64,000 bases of DNA from Oscillospiraceae bacterium (GCA_018053145.1 JAGPMA010000003.1:22857-86856); one strand, 5' to 3'. Positions 7,974 to 17,882 are shown, numbered from the stretch's first letter. The notes: generated by a model from the sequence alone, not told the origin. Made by a program: numbers and translations.

Positions 7974-9032
7974 ATGAACGCTGATTTTTTTGCGGCAATT
8001 GAGGATATCCAACGTGAAAAAGGCATACCAAAGACCTATATGGTTGAGAAAATAACACAGGCCTTACTTGCTGCCTATAAAAAAGACAATCCTGCCTGCG
8101 CAGATAATGTCGTTATTAATATGGACGATGAGAAGAAGCGCATAGATATGTATCTTCGCATGGAGGTAGTTGAAGAAGTCGAGAATCCTGCTACGCAGAT
8201 GCTTCTTGACGCGGCAAACAGCTACTCAAAGCGCGCCAAGGTTGGCGGTTTTGTCGAAGTTCCCATCGAAACAAAGAAGTTTGGACGCATTGCGGCTCAG
8301 GCTGCAAAGCAGGTTATTATTCAGGGAATAAGAGAAGCTGAGCGCGGTATCATATTTGATGAGTTTACATCAAAGGAACAAGAAATCCTTACCGGTACAG
8401 TTTCAAGAATTGAACCGCGTACCGGAAGTGTCTCCATAAAGATAAATTCCAACTCCGAATATACAGAGGCCATGCTTTCACCTAACGAGCAGATTAAGAA
8501 CGAAAAGCTTGTTGAGGGTCAAATGGTTAAAGTATATGTCGTCGAGGTCAGAAAATCCACCAGAGGCCCGCAGGTCCTTATCTCGCGGACGCATCCGGGG
8601 CTTGTTAAGCGCCTTTTCGAAATCGAAGTTCCCGAGATTTATGACGGCATTGTTGAGATTAAGAGCATTGCCAGAGAAGCGGGAAGCCGCACGAAAATTG
8701 CTGTTTGGTCAAATGACTCCGATGTCGATCCTATCGGCGCTTGCGTTGGGCCTAAGGGCGGTCGTGTTGCCGGAATTGTTGACGAGCTGGGCGGCGAAAA
8801 AATCGACATCATCAAGTATAGCGAGCAGCCCGAAGTATTTATCGCAGAGGCTCTTTCTCCGGCAAACGCTGTTTCTGTTACAATGCTGGACGAGGGAAAA
8901 AGCTGCCGCGTTATCGTTCCGGACAGCCAGCTTTCTCTTGCAATCGGCAAGGAAGGGCAGAATGTTCGCCTAGCCGCAAAGCTTACCGGCTATAAAATTG
9001 ACATTAAGCCCGAATCGGAAGCAACTAATTAA
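7974..9032 (+). CDS. nusA: Transcription termination/antitermination factor NusA
   Basis: This 352-residue protein has the domain order of Firmicute NusA without the C-terminal acidic repeats of enterobacteria. It has an RNA-polymerase-binding N-terminal domain (about 1-125), an S1 domain (about 133-205, GTVSRIEPRTGSVSIKI), KH1 (about 225-285, with DPIGACVGPKGGRV) and KH2 (about 295-345, with AIGKEGQNVRLAAKLTGYKIDI). It binds RNA polymerase and nascent RNA, promoting pausing and termination. A GGGAGG site lies before the ATG. NusA may act back on the leader hairpin of its own operon, but that is inference. Confidence 0.97.
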   Translation: MNADFFAAIEDIQREKGIPKTYMVEKITQALLAAYKKDNPACADNVVINMDDEKKRIDMYLRMEVVEEVENPATQMLLDAANSYSKRAKVGGFVEVPIETKKFGRIAAQAAKQVIIQGIREAERGIIFDEFTSKEQEILTGTVSRIEPRTGSVSIKINSNSEYTEAMLSPNEQIKNEKLVEGQMVKVYVVEVRKSTRGPQVLISRTHPGLVKRLFEIEVPEIYDGIVEIKSIAREAGSRTKIAVWSNDSDVDPIGACVGPKGGRVAGIVDELGGEKIDIIKYSEQPEVFIAEALSPANAVSVTMLDEGKSCRVIVPDSQLSLAIGKEGQNVRLAAKLTGYKIDIKPESEATN

Positions 9033-9071
9033 TTAAAAATTTTGGTTTACCGACTGAAAGGGGTGGCCGTT

Positions 9072-9341
9072 GTGCCGAAAAAAGTTCCGATGCGACAGTG
9101 TACAGGCTGCCGCGAAATGAAACCTAAGCGTGAGCTTATCCGCGTCGTCAGGTCACCGGAAAATGAGATTTCTCTTGATTTCAAGGGTAAGGCTCAGGGC
9201 AGAGGCGCTTATGTTTGTCACAGTCAGGACTGTCTAAAAAAGGCAATAAAGAGTAAAGCTTTGGAAAAATCACTTGAAGTATCCATTCCCGAGGAGATTT
9301 ACTTACAGCTCAAAGAGCAGATGGAGGTCGGGGATGCATAA
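9072..9341 (+). CDS. rnpM: YlxR family RNA-binding protein (RnpM)
   Basis: This is an 89-residue YlxR (DUF448) protein. The core KVPMRQCTGCREMKPKRELIRVV and the GRGAYVC segment are typical, with a pair of Cys residues in CTGC. In Bacillus subtilis this family has been reported to bind RNase P RNA, hence rnpM. I chose the GTG at 9072 because GAAAGGGGTGG lies just upstream and the product then begins MPKKVPMRQC as in the family. An upstream TTG at 9042 would add ten unconserved residues. The gene sits between nusA and ylxQ as usual and overlaps ylxQ by 8 bases. Confidence 0.93.
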   Translation: MPKKVPMRQCTGCREMKPKRELIRVVRSPENEISLDFKGKAQGRGAYVCHSQDCLKKAIKSKALEKSLEVSIPEEIYLQLKEQMEVGDA

Positions 9342-9789
9342 AGCACTCAATTATATAGGTCTTGCAAGGAAGGCCGGAGCAATTGAGGTCGGGGAAACCA
9401 ACACGGGGGCGGCAATTCGCGCGGGTAAGGGAAGACTTCTTATCCTTGCGTCCGACGCTTCTGATAACGCGAAACGAAGGGCTGATAATTTCGTTCATGG
9501 AACGCAGACGCCTATCGTCGCAGTGCCATTTTCAAAAGAAGAGCTTTCGCAGGTGACAGGAGCATCCGGCTGCTCAATGGCGGCATTCACGGACGTCGGA
9601 CTGGCCGCTGTGTTTATTGAAGCACTTGCTGAAAATGAGCCGTCTTTTATGGAAACAGCGGAGCTTTTGGCACAAAAGAACCAAAAGGCGCAGCAAAGGA
9701 AAAAAGAGGCTTTGGCGCACGAGAAAAACATGAAAACTGGCGTGTCGGCCAAATCCGCCGCGACGGGTAAGAGGAGGAAAAACACATGA
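9334..9789 (+). CDS. L7Ae-family ribosomal-like protein YlxQ with basic C-terminal tail
   Basis: The first about 100 residues are an L7Ae/L30e/S12e fold as in Ylx[21 protein letters not shown], then [19 protein letters not shown], and [17 protein letters not shown]. Such proteins bind kink-turn RNA. The ATG at 9334 overlaps the end of rnpM and has GGAGGT upstream. The protein is 151 residues, about 50 longer than the usual YlxQ. The extra part (from about 105) is rich in Lys, Ala and Gln and probably unstructured and RNA-binding. The gene overlaps infB by 4 bases. Confidence 0.9.
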   Translation: MHKALNYIGLARKAGAIEVGETNTGAAIRAGKGRLLILASDASDNAKRRADNFVHGTQTPIVAVPFSKEELSQVTGASGCSMAAFTDVGLAAVFIEALAENEPSFMETAELLAQKNQKAQQRKKEALAHEKNMKTGVSAKSAATGKRRKNT

Positions 9790-12134
9790 GTACACTAATT
9801 AAGTACAGAGTTCACGAGGTGGCAAAGGATTTCAAAATGAACTCCAAGGATATTGCTCAGATTTTGACGGAGTATGCCACAACCCCAAAAAACCATATGC
9901 AGGTTTTGGAGGAGAACGAGCTGGACCTTATTTTCGAATATCTTACCCAGCACAACCAGATGGAGGATTTGGCAGAGGTATTTGCCGTTCCGGAAAAGCC
10001 GGCTCAAGCGCCTGTGCCGGAGGCTGAAAAGGCACCCGAAGCACCGGCTGCACCCACAACCAATGCACCAGCACCTCATCCTGCTCAAACGCAGGAAAAT
10101 AGGCCTGCTCCGCAGCAGCCGCAGCAGAAGCCGGTTGATAACAGACCTCACATTCCCAGAGCTGTTCCGGAAAAACGTGTTATTGATACCAGCGGCGTAA
10201 CAGTTAACATTGATAAATATGATGACAGACTATCTAACCTTGTTCCTGAAAAGGCTGAAAACATGCAGGGTAAGGAAAAGTTTGTCAACAAAAATAAGAA
10301 CCGTCAGGCATCTATCGGACCAAAGCGCAAGCAGGAGGAGAAGGATAAACTCCAAAAACTCCAGTTCGAGATAGCGAAAAAAGCCCCTGTCAAGGTTGCG
10401 ATTCCCGATGAAATCAATGTCGGAGAGCTTGCAAGCAGAATGAAAAAGACGGGCGCAGAGGTCGTTCGCCAGCTGATAAAGCTGGGAACAATGGCATCCA
10501 TGTCCGACACAATAGACTATGAAACCGCAGCTCTTGTTGCTATGGAAATGGGCTGCAAGGTTGAAAAAGAAGTCGTTGTCACTGTCGAGGAAAGACTCAT
10601 CGACGTAAGTCAAGACAGAGCCGAGGACTTGGTCCCCCGTGCACCGGTGGTTGTTGTTATGGGTCACGTTGACCACGGCAAGACCTCACTGCTTGATCGT
10701 ATCCGCGAGGCTAATGTCGCAAGCGGCGAAGCCGGCGGAATTACACAGCACATCGGCGCATACCGTATCGAAGTTAAGGGCCGCCCGATTACCTTCCTCG
10801 ACACCCCGGGACATGAGGCCTTTACCTCCATGCGTGCACGCGGCGCGATGGTTACTGATATTGCAATTCTTGTTGTCGCGGCGGACGACGGAATAATGCC
10901 GCAGACAGTTGAATCAATTAACCACGCTAAGGCGGCGGGAATTCCGATTATTGTTGCCATTAACAAAATGGATAAGCCCACAGCCAATCCCGACCGTATT
11001 AAGCAGGAGCTCACTCAATACGAGCTGGTTAGTGAAGAGTGGGGCGGTGATACGATTATTTGTCCCATTTCGGCAAAGACAGGAATGGGCGTTGAAAGTC
11101 TTCTTGAGATGGTTGCGCTTTCCGCCGAAATGCGCGAGCTGAAGGCAAATCCGAGCAGAGCGGCAAAGGGCACAGTTATCGAAGCAAGACTTGACAAGGG
11201 CCGCGGCCCGATTATGACAGTTCTTGTCCAAAACGGAACTCTTAAACAAGGCGATATCATCATTGCAGGCACGGCTGTTGGCCATGTGCGCGTTATGACC
11301 AACGACAAGGGCGAGCGCGTAACCGAAGCTGGCCCCTCTGTTCCAGTCGAAATCGCGGGACTTTCCGAAGTTCCTTTGGCGGGAGATACCTTCAACTCAG
11401 TAGACGATGAACGTATGGCACGCGAGCTTGTTTCGCAGAGAAAACAGCAGAACAAGGACGCACTTGTCATCGCTCCCAAAAAGGTATCGCTTGAGGATTT
11501 GTATGCGCAGATTCAGCAGGGTGAAATTAAGGACTTTAACATTATCGTCAAGGCAGATGTACAGGGAAGCGCCGAGGCTGTCAAGGCATCCCTTGAAAAG
11601 CTAGGGAACGAAGAGGTTCGTGTTCGCGTGATTCACTCCGCAGTCGGCGCAATCAACGAATCCGACGTTATGCTGGCCGCTACCAGCGGAGCGGTTATCG
11701 TTGCCTTTAACGTGCGTCCCGACAATGCCGCGCGTGATTACGCCGCGAGAGCGAATGTCGACATGAGAATGTACCGTGTCATCTACGACTGCATCAACGA
11801 AATTGAAGCCGCGATGAAGGGAATGCTCAAACCCAAATTCAAGGAAGTTATCACCGGACACGCCGAGGTGCGTCAGGTTATCAAAATATCAAAAATCGGT
11901 CTTGTCTGCGGAAGCTATGTTACAGACGGCAAGATTGTGCGCAACAGCAGCGTACGTGTTATTCGCGACAGCGTTGTTGTACACGAGGGAACGCTGACCG
12001 GTCTGCGTCGCTTTAAGGACGATGTTAAAGAAGTTGCCACAAACTATGAGTGCGGCATCAGCATCGAGAAGTTTAACGACGTTAGAGAGGGCGACATTGT
12101 CGAAGCCTTTATCATGGAAAGAGTAGTTGACTAA
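9786..12134 (+). CDS. infB: Translation initiation factor IF-2
   Basis: IF-2 is the GTPase that places fMet-tRNA on the 30S subunit. The 782-residue protein has an IF2N domain at its start ([18 protein letters not shown]), a Pro/Ala/Gln-rich linker (about 70-150), a second IF2N domain (about 205-260), and the G domain. G1 is GHVDHGKTS (about 293), G3 DTPGHEAF, G4 NKMD and G5 SAKTGMG. Domains II to IV follow, with the fMet-tRNA-binding C-terminal domain last. Start and ylxQ stop overlap (ATGA-type), so the two are coupled. Length is usual for Clostridia. Confidence 0.98.
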   Translation: MSTLIKYRVHEVAKDFKMNSKDIAQILTEYATTPKNHMQVLEENELDLIFEYLTQHNQMEDLAEVFAVPEKPAQAPVPEAEKAPEAPAAPTTNAPAPHPAQTQENRPAPQQPQQKPVDNRPHIPRAVPEKRVIDTSGVTVNIDKYDDRLSNLVPEKAENMQGKEKFVNKNKNRQASIGPKRKQEEKDKLQKLQFEIAKKAPVKVAIPDEINVGELASRMKKTGAEVVRQLIKLGTMASMSDTIDYETAALVAMEMGCKVEKEVVVTVEERLIDVSQDRAEDLVPRAPVVVVMGHVDHGKTSLLDRIREANVASGEAGGITQHIGAYRIEVKGRPITFLDTPGHEAFTSMRARGAMVTDIAILVVAADDGIMPQTVESINHAKAAGIPIIVAINKMDKPTANPDRIKQELTQYELVSEEWGGDTIICPISAKTGMGVESLLEMVALSAEMRELKANPSRAAKGTVIEARLDKGRGPIMTVLVQNGTLKQGDIIIAGTAVGHVRVMTNDKGERVTEAGPSVPVEIAGLSEVPLAGDTFNSVDDERMARELVSQRKQQNKDALVIAPKKVSLEDLYAQIQQGEIKDFNIIVKADVQGSAEAVKASLEKLGNEEVRVRVIHSAVGAINESDVMLAATSGAVIVAFNVRPDNAARDYAARANVDMRMYRVIYDCINEIEAAMKGMLKPKFKEVITGHAEVRQVIKISKIGLVCGSYVTDGKIVRNSSVRVIRDSVVVHEGTLTGLRRFKDDVKEVATNYECGISIEKFNDVREGDIVEAFIMERVVD

Positions 12135-12144
12135 CAAATATCGT

Positions 12145-12195
12145 GGCCGCCTCTTAATTGCGGCGGCCTTAACCAATACTGCCGCAATACGGCAG
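12145..12195 (+). other. Two small hairpins between infB and rbfA
   Basis: GGCCGCC (12145-12151) pairs with GGCGGCC (12162-12168), and CTGCCG (12179-12184) pairs with CGGCAG (12190-12195). Neither is followed by a T run, so they look like processing or stability elements rather than terminators. Confidence 0.5.
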
Positions 12196-12215
12196 GCTTA
12201 AATTGAGGTGAAACT

Positions 12216-12599
12216 ATGGCCGGCTATAGAATCGACAGAACAAACGACGACATTCAGCTCGTATTAAGTGAGTTGTTGCGTTCAATAAAAGACCCACGTG
12301 TAAACCAGGGTATGATAAGCGTCACCAGAACGGAAACTACCGGAGATTTGCGCTATTGCACGGTTTATCTCAGCGTATTCGGGCTTCAGAATGAGAAGGA
12401 ATTTAAAAAAGGCCTGAAATCAGCCTCCGGCTGGTTAAGACGCGAATTGTCACAGAAGCTAAGCATCAGATATACACCCGAACTCATCTTTGAGCTTGAT
12501 AATTCAATTGAGCACGGCGCTTATATCAATTCAATCATTAATAAACCAGGTTTTTTGGGAAATACAGATACATCGGAGGAGCAGAAGCATGACGATTAA
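12216..12599 (+). CDS. rbfA: 30S ribosome-binding factor RbfA
   Basis: RbfA helps late 16S rRNA maturation at the 30S subunit. The 127-residue protein shows the type-II KH fold: R-x-D-R-x-N-D-x-I-Q at the start, IKDPRVNQGMISVTRTETTGDL, TVYLSVFG, and LRRELSQKLSIRYTPELIFELD. Length is normal. It has a TGAGGTG site before its ATG and overlaps the following phosphoesterase gene by 11 bases, as in many Firmicutes. Confidence 0.96.
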   Translation: MAGYRIDRTNDDIQLVLSELLRSIKDPRVNQGMISVTRTETTGDLRYCTVYLSVFGLQNEKEFKKGLKSASGWLRRELSQKLSIRYTPELIFELDNSIEHGAYINSIINKPGFLGNTDTSEEQKHDD

Positions 12600-13521
12600 T
12601 GAAGCAGTCAAAATTCTGCGTGAAAACGATGATTTCCTTATCCTCACCCACATTAGGCCGGATGGGGACACGATTGGAAGCGCTTCAGCACTCTGTTATG
12701 CACTGAGAAAGCTTGGTAAAACAGCTTTTCTATATAATAACCCGCAATTTGGCGACAGCTATCCATGGATAGTCGAGCCTTATTTATCACCTGAGGGATT
12801 TGTCCCCACCTTCATAGTTTCGATTGACATGGCAGACCAAAACCTGTTTCCACAAGGCTTCAAGGGCAGTGCCGATTTGTGCATTGACCATCATCCGTCA
12901 AATACGCTTTACGCGAAGAACACCTTATTATGGCCGGACAGAGCCTCCTGCGGTGAAATTGTCATGGAGGTCGTAAAGGAGCTTTGCGGGCTTGACCCAG
13001 AAGTTGCTGACCTTCTATATGTAGCGGTATCCACAGATACAGGATGTTTTGTTTACGGCAACACAACAGGGGACACCTTGAAAGCCGCCTCCGAGCTTTG
13101 CTATGCGGGGGCTAGGAATGCGTTTCTTAATAAAATACTTTTCCGCACAAGCTCAAAGGCAAGGCTTTCCCTTGAAGCCTTGATTTTCTCTTCGCTTCGT
13201 TACTATCACGACGGAAAAACCGTTATTTCGATTGTTACAAAGGAAATGCTGGAAAAGGCGGGCGCGGAAGAAATAGACAGTCAAGATATAGCTGCTTTGC
13301 CCGGAAGAGCAGAGGGCGCATTTACCAGCGCTATGATTAAGGAAATAGACGATAGCCACTGCAAGGTATCACTTCGCTCCAACGGGATTGTTGACGTGAA
13401 CAAGGTTTGTGCTATTTTCGGCGGCGGCGGCCACAAAATGGCTTCCGGTTGTGCAATTGATAAAAGCTGTGAGGAAGCGGCCCTGCTATTGGCTGATGCT
13501 ATCGCCGCGGAATATAAATGA
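12589..13521 (+). CDS. nrnA: DHH/DHHA1 family phosphoesterase (NrnA-like)
   Basis: This 310-residue protein is like NrnA, a bifunctional oligoribonuclease and 3',5'-bisphosphate (pAp) phosphatase. The DHH domain motifs are HIRPDGDTIGS (about 19), SIDMAD (about 80), DHHPS (about 102) and STDTGCF (about 147), which bind two metal ions. The C-terminal DHHA1 domain ends in FGGGGHKMASGC. The ATG at 12589 has GGAGGAG before it and lies within the end of rbfA. The position between rbfA and truB is the usual one. Activity on c-di-AMP breakdown products such as pApA is possible for the family. Confidence 0.92.
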   Translation: MTINEAVKILRENDDFLILTHIRPDGDTIGSASALCYALRKLGKTAFLYNNPQFGDSYPWIVEPYLSPEGFVPTFIVSIDMADQNLFPQGFKGSADLCIDHHPSNTLYAKNTLLWPDRASCGEIVMEVVKELCGLDPEVADLLYVAVSTDTGCFVYGNTTGDTLKAASELCYAGARNAFLNKILFRTSSKARLSLEALIFSSLRYYHDGKTVISIVTKEMLEKAGAEEIDSQDIAALPGRAEGAFTSAMIKEIDDSHCKVSLRSNGIVDVNKVCAIFGGGGHKMASGCAIDKSCEEAALLLADAIAAEYK

Positions 13522-14390
13522 ACGGAATAATTCTAGTTGATAAACCACAAGGCTTTACAAGCCACGACGTGGTCGCAAAGCTGCGCGGGATTCTTCACGA
13601 ACGCCGTATTGGACATTCGGGGACTCTTGACCCGATGGCTACCGGACTACTCGTGGTATTTATCGGCAGAGCGACAAGGGCTGTTGAGTTTGCAGAAAGC
13701 CATGAAAAGGAATACCTTGCTGGGCTTCGCCCCGGAATCGAAACCGATACGCAGGACATTACCGGAACGGTTTTGAAAGACTCTGGAAAAGCAGTGACTG
13801 CAAATCAGCTTTCTGCGCTTTTGCCTGAATTTACGGGCGAAATTATGCAGATACCGCCTATGTACTCCGCCATCAAGGTTAATGGGCAAAAGCTCTACGA
13901 CTTGGCCAGAAGCGGTGTTGAAATTGAGCGAAAAAGCCGTGCGGTTACGATAAAGAAGCTTGAAATCCTCGATGAGGAAGCAGGGGATTACACTATTCGC
14001 GTCGTCTGCTCAAAGGGAACGTATATTCGAACCCTTGTACACGATATTGGGCAGCGGCTTGGAACAGGTGCCGCGCTTTCTTCGCTCAGGCGCACTGTAG
14101 CGGGAAATTTTTCGATTTCAGATGCGCATACGATTGACGAAATTCGTGAGCTTTTCGAAAAAGGCGAGCTTGATAAAATATTACTGCCCGTTGATATGCT
14201 TTTTGCAGAATACCCATCTGTTAAAATTTCGGAAAAGCAACTGAAAAAGTGCCTTTGCGGAAACTGCTTTGAAACGTCCGAAACGAACGGTAAATACCGC
14301 GTATATGACGAAAACGGCGGCTTCTTGATGCTCGGAAATGTCGAAAATGGTATTATGAGCACGGTAAAGAGCTTTTTTGAGGTGCAATAA
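13518..14390 (+). CDS. truB: tRNA pseudouridine(55) synthase TruB
   Basis: TruB makes pseudouridine 55 in the T-loop of tRNAs. The 290-residue protein begins GIILVDKPQGFTSHDVV and carries the catalytic Asp in HSGTLDPMATGLL (about residue 38). Other family segments are KEYLAGLRPGIETDTQD, PPMYSAIKVNGQKLYDLAR and SKGTYIRTLVHDIG. A short PUA-like C-terminal domain follows. Start and upstream stop overlap by 4 bases (ATGA). Confidence 0.97.
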   Translation: MNGIILVDKPQGFTSHDVVAKLRGILHERRIGHSGTLDPMATGLLVVFIGRATRAVEFAESHEKEYLAGLRPGIETDTQDITGTVLKDSGKAVTANQLSALLPEFTGEIMQIPPMYSAIKVNGQKLYDLARSGVEIERKSRAVTIKKLEILDEEAGDYTIRVVCSKGTYIRTLVHDIGQRLGTGAALSSLRRTVAGNFSISDAHTIDEIRELFEKGELDKILLPVDMLFAEYPSVKISEKQLKKCLCGNCFETSETNGKYRVYDENGGFLMLGNVENGIMSTVKSFFEVQ

Positions 14391-14456
14391 TTATTTTACC
14401 TTTAACTTAATGGTCACGCGGCGCAAAATGTGAGTTTTTCGCTGCTTGGAGGTTAT

Positions 14457-15359
14457 ATGTCGGCAAACACAGAAAACAAAGCTGTAATCGCTCTCGGCTT
14501 TTTTGACGGCGTTCACAGAGGGCATGCGGAGCTTATCAAAATGGCAAAGCAGCGTGCGGCGGAGCTTGACGCAGCACCTGCAGTGCTTTCATTTGATGTT
14601 AGTCCCGAATCCGTGATTACAGGGCACAGCGTTCCGCTGATTGGAAGCATAAGAACGCGCTCGGACATGGTAAAACGCTATTTTGGCATTGAAAACGTGA
14701 TTGTTTATCATTTCGATAAAACGACCATGGAAATGCCTTGGCAGCTTTTCATCGATTCACTTATCGAGAAGTATTCAGCCGCACACCTCGTGATTGGTCA
14801 CGACTTTCACTGCGGATATAAGGGCGAGGGCAATCCCTCGAGAATTTCCGAATACTGCGCAAAAATTGGCATCGGCTGTGATGTTATTCCAAAGTTCACG
14901 CTGGACGGGATAACGGTTAGCTCAACATACATTCGCGAGCTTATTTCTCTGGGTGACATTGAAAGAGCAAATTACTTTTTGGGACATCCGTTTGTCTTTG
15001 CAGGAACTGTGCAGGACGGACGCAAGGTCGGAAGACGTTTGGGAACGCCCACGATAAACCTTGACGGAGACGATGCGAGTCTTGCCCTGCCTGCGAGAGG
15101 TGTTTATGCGACAAGGGTTTTATTGGACGGCGAGGAGATGCCCGCTGTAACCAACATAGGCGTGCGACCGACCTTTGGAGAAGACAAAAAAACTACGGTT
15201 GAAACATACATTCTTGATTACGCCGGCGATTTGTATGGAAAATACGTGCGAATTGAGTTTTTCAAGTTCCTGCGCGGCGAGAGAAAGTTTGAGAGCACCG
15301 AGGAGTTAAGCACGCAGATTGCCATGGATATTGAGGATACAAGGGCAGTATTTAATTAG
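14457..15359 (+). CDS. ribF: Bifunctional riboflavin kinase/FAD synthetase RibF
   Basis: RibF turns riboflavin into FMN and then FAD. The 300-residue protein has an N-terminal nucleotidyltransferase domain (GFFDGVHRGHAELI near residue 12, VIGHDFHCGYKGEG, and STYIRELISLGDIERAN) and a C-terminal riboflavin kinase domain (GRRLGTPTINL and PAVTNIGVRPTFG). The usual GNFDGVH reads GFFDGVH. I chose the ATG at 14457 because TTGGAGG precedes it by 5 bases. A GTG at 14430 is in frame but has no such site. It is the last gene of the operon and ends at a long hairpin. Confidence 0.96.
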   Translation: MSANTENKAVIALGFFDGVHRGHAELIKMAKQRAAELDAAPAVLSFDVSPESVITGHSVPLIGSIRTRSDMVKRYFGIENVIVYHFDKTTMEMPWQLFIDSLIEKYSAAHLVIGHDFHCGYKGEGNPSRISEYCAKIGIGCDVIPKFTLDGITVSSTYIRELISLGDIERANYFLGHPFVFAGTVQDGRKVGRRLGTPTINLDGDDASLALPARGVYATRVLLDGEEMPAVTNIGVRPTFGEDKKTTVETYILDYAGDLYGKYVRIEFFKFLRGERKFESTEELSTQIAMDIEDTRAVFN

Positions 15360-15416
15360 AGCGATAGATTAATGAAAAGTTATGTAAACCATGCTATATT
15401 TTCAAAATAGTTATGG

Positions 15417-15468
15417 TAATAAAAGAAAGAGCTTTCGGCGTCCACACCGAAAGCTCTTTCTTTTATTA
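15417..15468. terminator. Strong bidirectional terminator between ribF and pfp
   Basis: A perfect 22-bp stem (15417-15438 with 15447-15468) has an 8-base loop and A-rich/T-rich arms. It can end both convergent transcripts. Confidence 0.92.
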
Positions 15469-15494
15469 GTAAATATGTTAATTCATGGTATAAT

Positions 15495-16745
15495 TTATTT
15501 AGCAACTACCTTTTTTAATCTTGCGTAGCGAGGGAGAGAGTTTTCGACAGGACGCTCGGGAGCGCCTTGAATAAGGGGCATTGCGTAGTCTATAAAGTCA
15601 TTGGTTACGTTGTTTCCGCCCTCGGTAATCCATTCGAGCGGAACCTTTTTTTCGAAGTTTGCAACGCTTCCAAGAGGTAGAAGCTTCGTCTTACAAACGT
15701 ATTTTCCGTCGACATATTCGCGCTCAAAGGCAACCATTTTGCCGCTTTCGCCGCTGACAGCTGCTTCAACCGCAGTTTTGCCCGCCCAAATAGCCTCGTT
15801 TACATCAGCTTCGGAGGCAAGATGTGCGCCGCAACGCTGGAGCAGGCTTAGCTCGATGCCGCGAACCTTTGCGCCGGTTCTTTTCTTAAGCTCATCGGCA
15901 AGCTGAACGGCAAGACCGCCGAGCTGAGCGTGACCGAAGGCATCCTTCGCCTGAGCTGTTTCGGAGCCATATTCAGAGATGAATTTGCCCTCGGCATCGT
16001 GAATCCCCTCTGAAACCGCAACTAAAACCTTTCCATGCATTTTATATATCTCAATAACATCTGCGCAGAACTTTTCGTAGTCAAAATTCACCTCGGGGAG
16101 ATAAACTAAATCGGGACCCGAGCCGCAGTAGCTAGCCAGAGCCGCACTTGCTGCGAGCCAGCCTGCGTGGCGTCCCATGATTTCAACAACAGTAATCATA
16201 CCAGTGTCATAAACTCTAGCGTCCTTTGAGACCTCCATGCAAGAGGTGGCTATATATTTGGCAGCACTTCCGAAGCCGGGGCAATGGTCTGTTCCGAAAA
16301 GGTCGTTGTCGATGGTTTTTGGTACACCCATTACGCGGCATTCATAGCCGACGCTTGTCATGTAACGGCTGATTTTTTCGCAGGTGTCCATTGAGTCGTT
16401 GCCGCCGTTGTAGAAGAAGTAACGCACATCGTATTTTTTGAATATTTCGAGGATACGCTTATAATCCTTGTCATCCTTGTCGGGATCGGCGATTTTATAT
16501 CTGACCGAGCCTAGTTCGGATGAGGGTGTGTTTTTTAAAAGCTCGAGTTCATAAGGGTCTTCCTCGTCCATTATATACAGCTTATCATCCAAAACGCCTC
16601 TAATACCATGAGCCGCTCCGTATACCTTTGTAATGCAGTCCGTATCGAGTGCTGTTCGAATAACTCCATATGCGCTTGCGTTGATGACAGCAGTGGGGCC
16701 GCCTGATTGACCGATTATGCACGAGCCTTTTAGTGCTTTTTCCAT
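15495..16745 (-). CDS. pfp: Pyrophosphate-type 6-phosphofructokinase
   Basis: This 416-residue enzyme phosphorylates fructose 6-phosphate reversibly. Two residues mark the PPi-dependent type: Asp117 in YNGGNDSMD (Gly in ATP enzymes) and Lys143 in PKTIDNDLF (ATP enzymes have PGTIDND). Other family motifs are GQSGGPTAVIN, CPGFGSAAKY and EIMGRHAGWLAA. The ATG at 16745 is preceded by GGAGG. A longer frame reaching 16802 would add 19 unconserved residues. Using PPi saves ATP, a common trait of fermentative anaerobes. It is divergent from fba, so glycolytic neighbours share one intergenic region. Confidence 0.92.
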   Translation of the reverse strand: MEKALKGSCIIGQSGGPTAVINASAYGVIRTALDTDCITKVYGAAHGIRGVLDDKLYIMDEEDPYELELLKNTPSSELGSVRYKIADPDKDDKDYKRILEIFKKYDVRYFFYNGGNDSMDTCEKISRYMTSVGYECRVMGVPKTIDNDLFGTDHCPGFGSAAKYIATSCMEVSKDARVYDTGMITVVEIMGRHAGWLAASAALASYCGSGPDLVYLPEVNFDYEKFCADVIEIYKMHGKVLVAVSEGIHDAEGKFISEYGSETAQAKDAFGHAQLGGLAVQLADELKKRTGAKVRGIELSLLQRCGAHLASEADVNEAIWAGKTAVEAAVSGESGKMVAFEREYVDGKYVCKTKLLPLGSVANFEKKVPLEWITEGGNNVTNDFIDYAMPLIQGAPERPVENSLPRYARLKKVVAK

Positions 16746-16803
16746 AAAACAACCTCCAAATATTAAACTGAAAAAATATTTTGTATGAAATGTCTCTAAC
16801 ATG

Positions 16804-16832
16804 TTGATGATATCACATTTTTGGAGTAAAAT
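16804..16832 (+). promoter_or_regulatory. Probable promoter of fba
   Basis: TTGATG (16804-16809), a 17-base spacer and TAAAAT (16827-16832) lie in the pfp-fba intergenic region, 57 bases before fba. Confidence 0.5.
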
Positions 16833-16889
16833 ACATACATAGGTTAATTTTGTCTAAAATTTTCAAAAATAATTAAGGAGTTGAGCTTT

Positions 16890-17825
16890 ATGCCAATCGT
16901 AACAACTACAGAAATGTTCAAAAAAGCGTATGAGGGCCATTATGCTATAGGCGCTTTCAATGTGAACAACATGGAAATCATCCAGGGAATAACAGAAGCG
17001 GCTGCAGAGGTTCGTTCTCCGCTTATTCTTCAGGTGTCGGCAGGTGCCAGAAAATATGCAAAGCACGTCTATCTGATGAAGCTCATCGAAGCGGCGCTTG
17101 AAGACACAGGGCTTCCGATTTGCGTGCACCTTGACCACGGCGACAGCTTTGAGCTTTGCAAATCCTGCATTGACGGAGGCTTCTCGTCTGTTATGATAGA
17201 CGGCTCACATTTAAGCTTTGAAGAAAACATTGCTCTAACCAAAAAAGTTGTTGATTATGCTCACGACAAGGGCGTTGTCGTAGAAGGCGAAATCGGCAGA
17301 CTTGCCGGCGTCGAGGATGAAATCAATGTTAAGGCAGAGGACAGCTCCTACACGCATCCTGATGAGGTTGAGGAGTTCGTATCGCGTACAGGCTGCGATT
17401 CACTTGCAATTGCAATCGGAACCAGTCACGGAGCTTTTAAGTTTAAGCCCGGAACAAACCCGCAGCTTCGCTTTGATATTCTTGCCGAGGTCGAAAAAAG
17501 ACTTCCGGGCTTCCCAATTGTTTTGCACGGGGCTTCGTCAGTTATTCCCAAATATGTTGACATTATCAACGCCAACGGTGGTCAGCTTAAGGACGCAATC
17601 GGCATTCCCGAGGACATGCTCCGCGAGGCCGCAAAAATGGCGGTTTGCAAAATTAATATTGATTCAGACCTTCGTCTTGCTATGACAGCCGGTATACGTG
17701 AAACGATGGCAAAAAATCCCGACGCTTTCGACCCCAGAAAGTACATGACCCCAGCAAGGGACTATATTCGTGAGCTGGTAAAGGCAAAGATTGTAAACGT
17801 CTTAGGCAGCGACGGAAAAGCATAA
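16890..17825 (+). CDS. fba: Class II fructose-1,6-bisphosphate aldolase
   Basis: The zinc aldolase splits fructose 1,6-bisphosphate into two triose phosphates. The 311-residue protein has AIGAFNVNNMEIIQG near the start, the HLDHGDS zinc/catalytic segment (about 78), the GEIGRLAGVED loop, GTSHGAFKF with a zinc His, and LHGASSV with another. Length is normal. The ATG at 16890 follows AAGGAGTTG; a TTG at 16881 is in frame but lies inside that site. It functions directly after pfp, encoded on the other strand. Confidence 0.96.
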   Translation: MPIVTTTEMFKKAYEGHYAIGAFNVNNMEIIQGITEAAAEVRSPLILQVSAGARKYAKHVYLMKLIEAALEDTGLPICVHLDHGDSFELCKSCIDGGFSSVMIDGSHLSFEENIALTKKVVDYAHDKGVVVEGEIGRLAGVEDEINVKAEDSSYTHPDEVEEFVSRTGCDSLAIAIGTSHGAFKFKPGTNPQLRFDILAEVEKRLPGFPIVLHGASSVIPKYVDIINANGGQLKDAIGIPEDMLREAAKMAVCKINIDSDLRLAMTAGIRETMAKNPDAFDPRKYMTPARDYIRELVKAKIVNVLGSDGKA

Positions 17826-17831
17826 CTGAAA

Positions 17832-17876
17832 CCGAAAAGTTCGGGCTTTGTCCGAATAAATAATTGGTTCGGGAGG
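17832..17876 (+). other. Alternating short inverted repeats before the P-type ATPase-like gene
   Basis: CCGAA (17832-17836), TTCGG (17840-17844), CCGAA (17852-17856) and TTCGG (17868-17872) alternate. Pairs 1:2 with 3:4, or 2:3 alone, can form. The last copy runs into the ribosome binding site GGGAGG. Confidence 0.4.
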
Positions 17877-17882
17877 ATGGCA

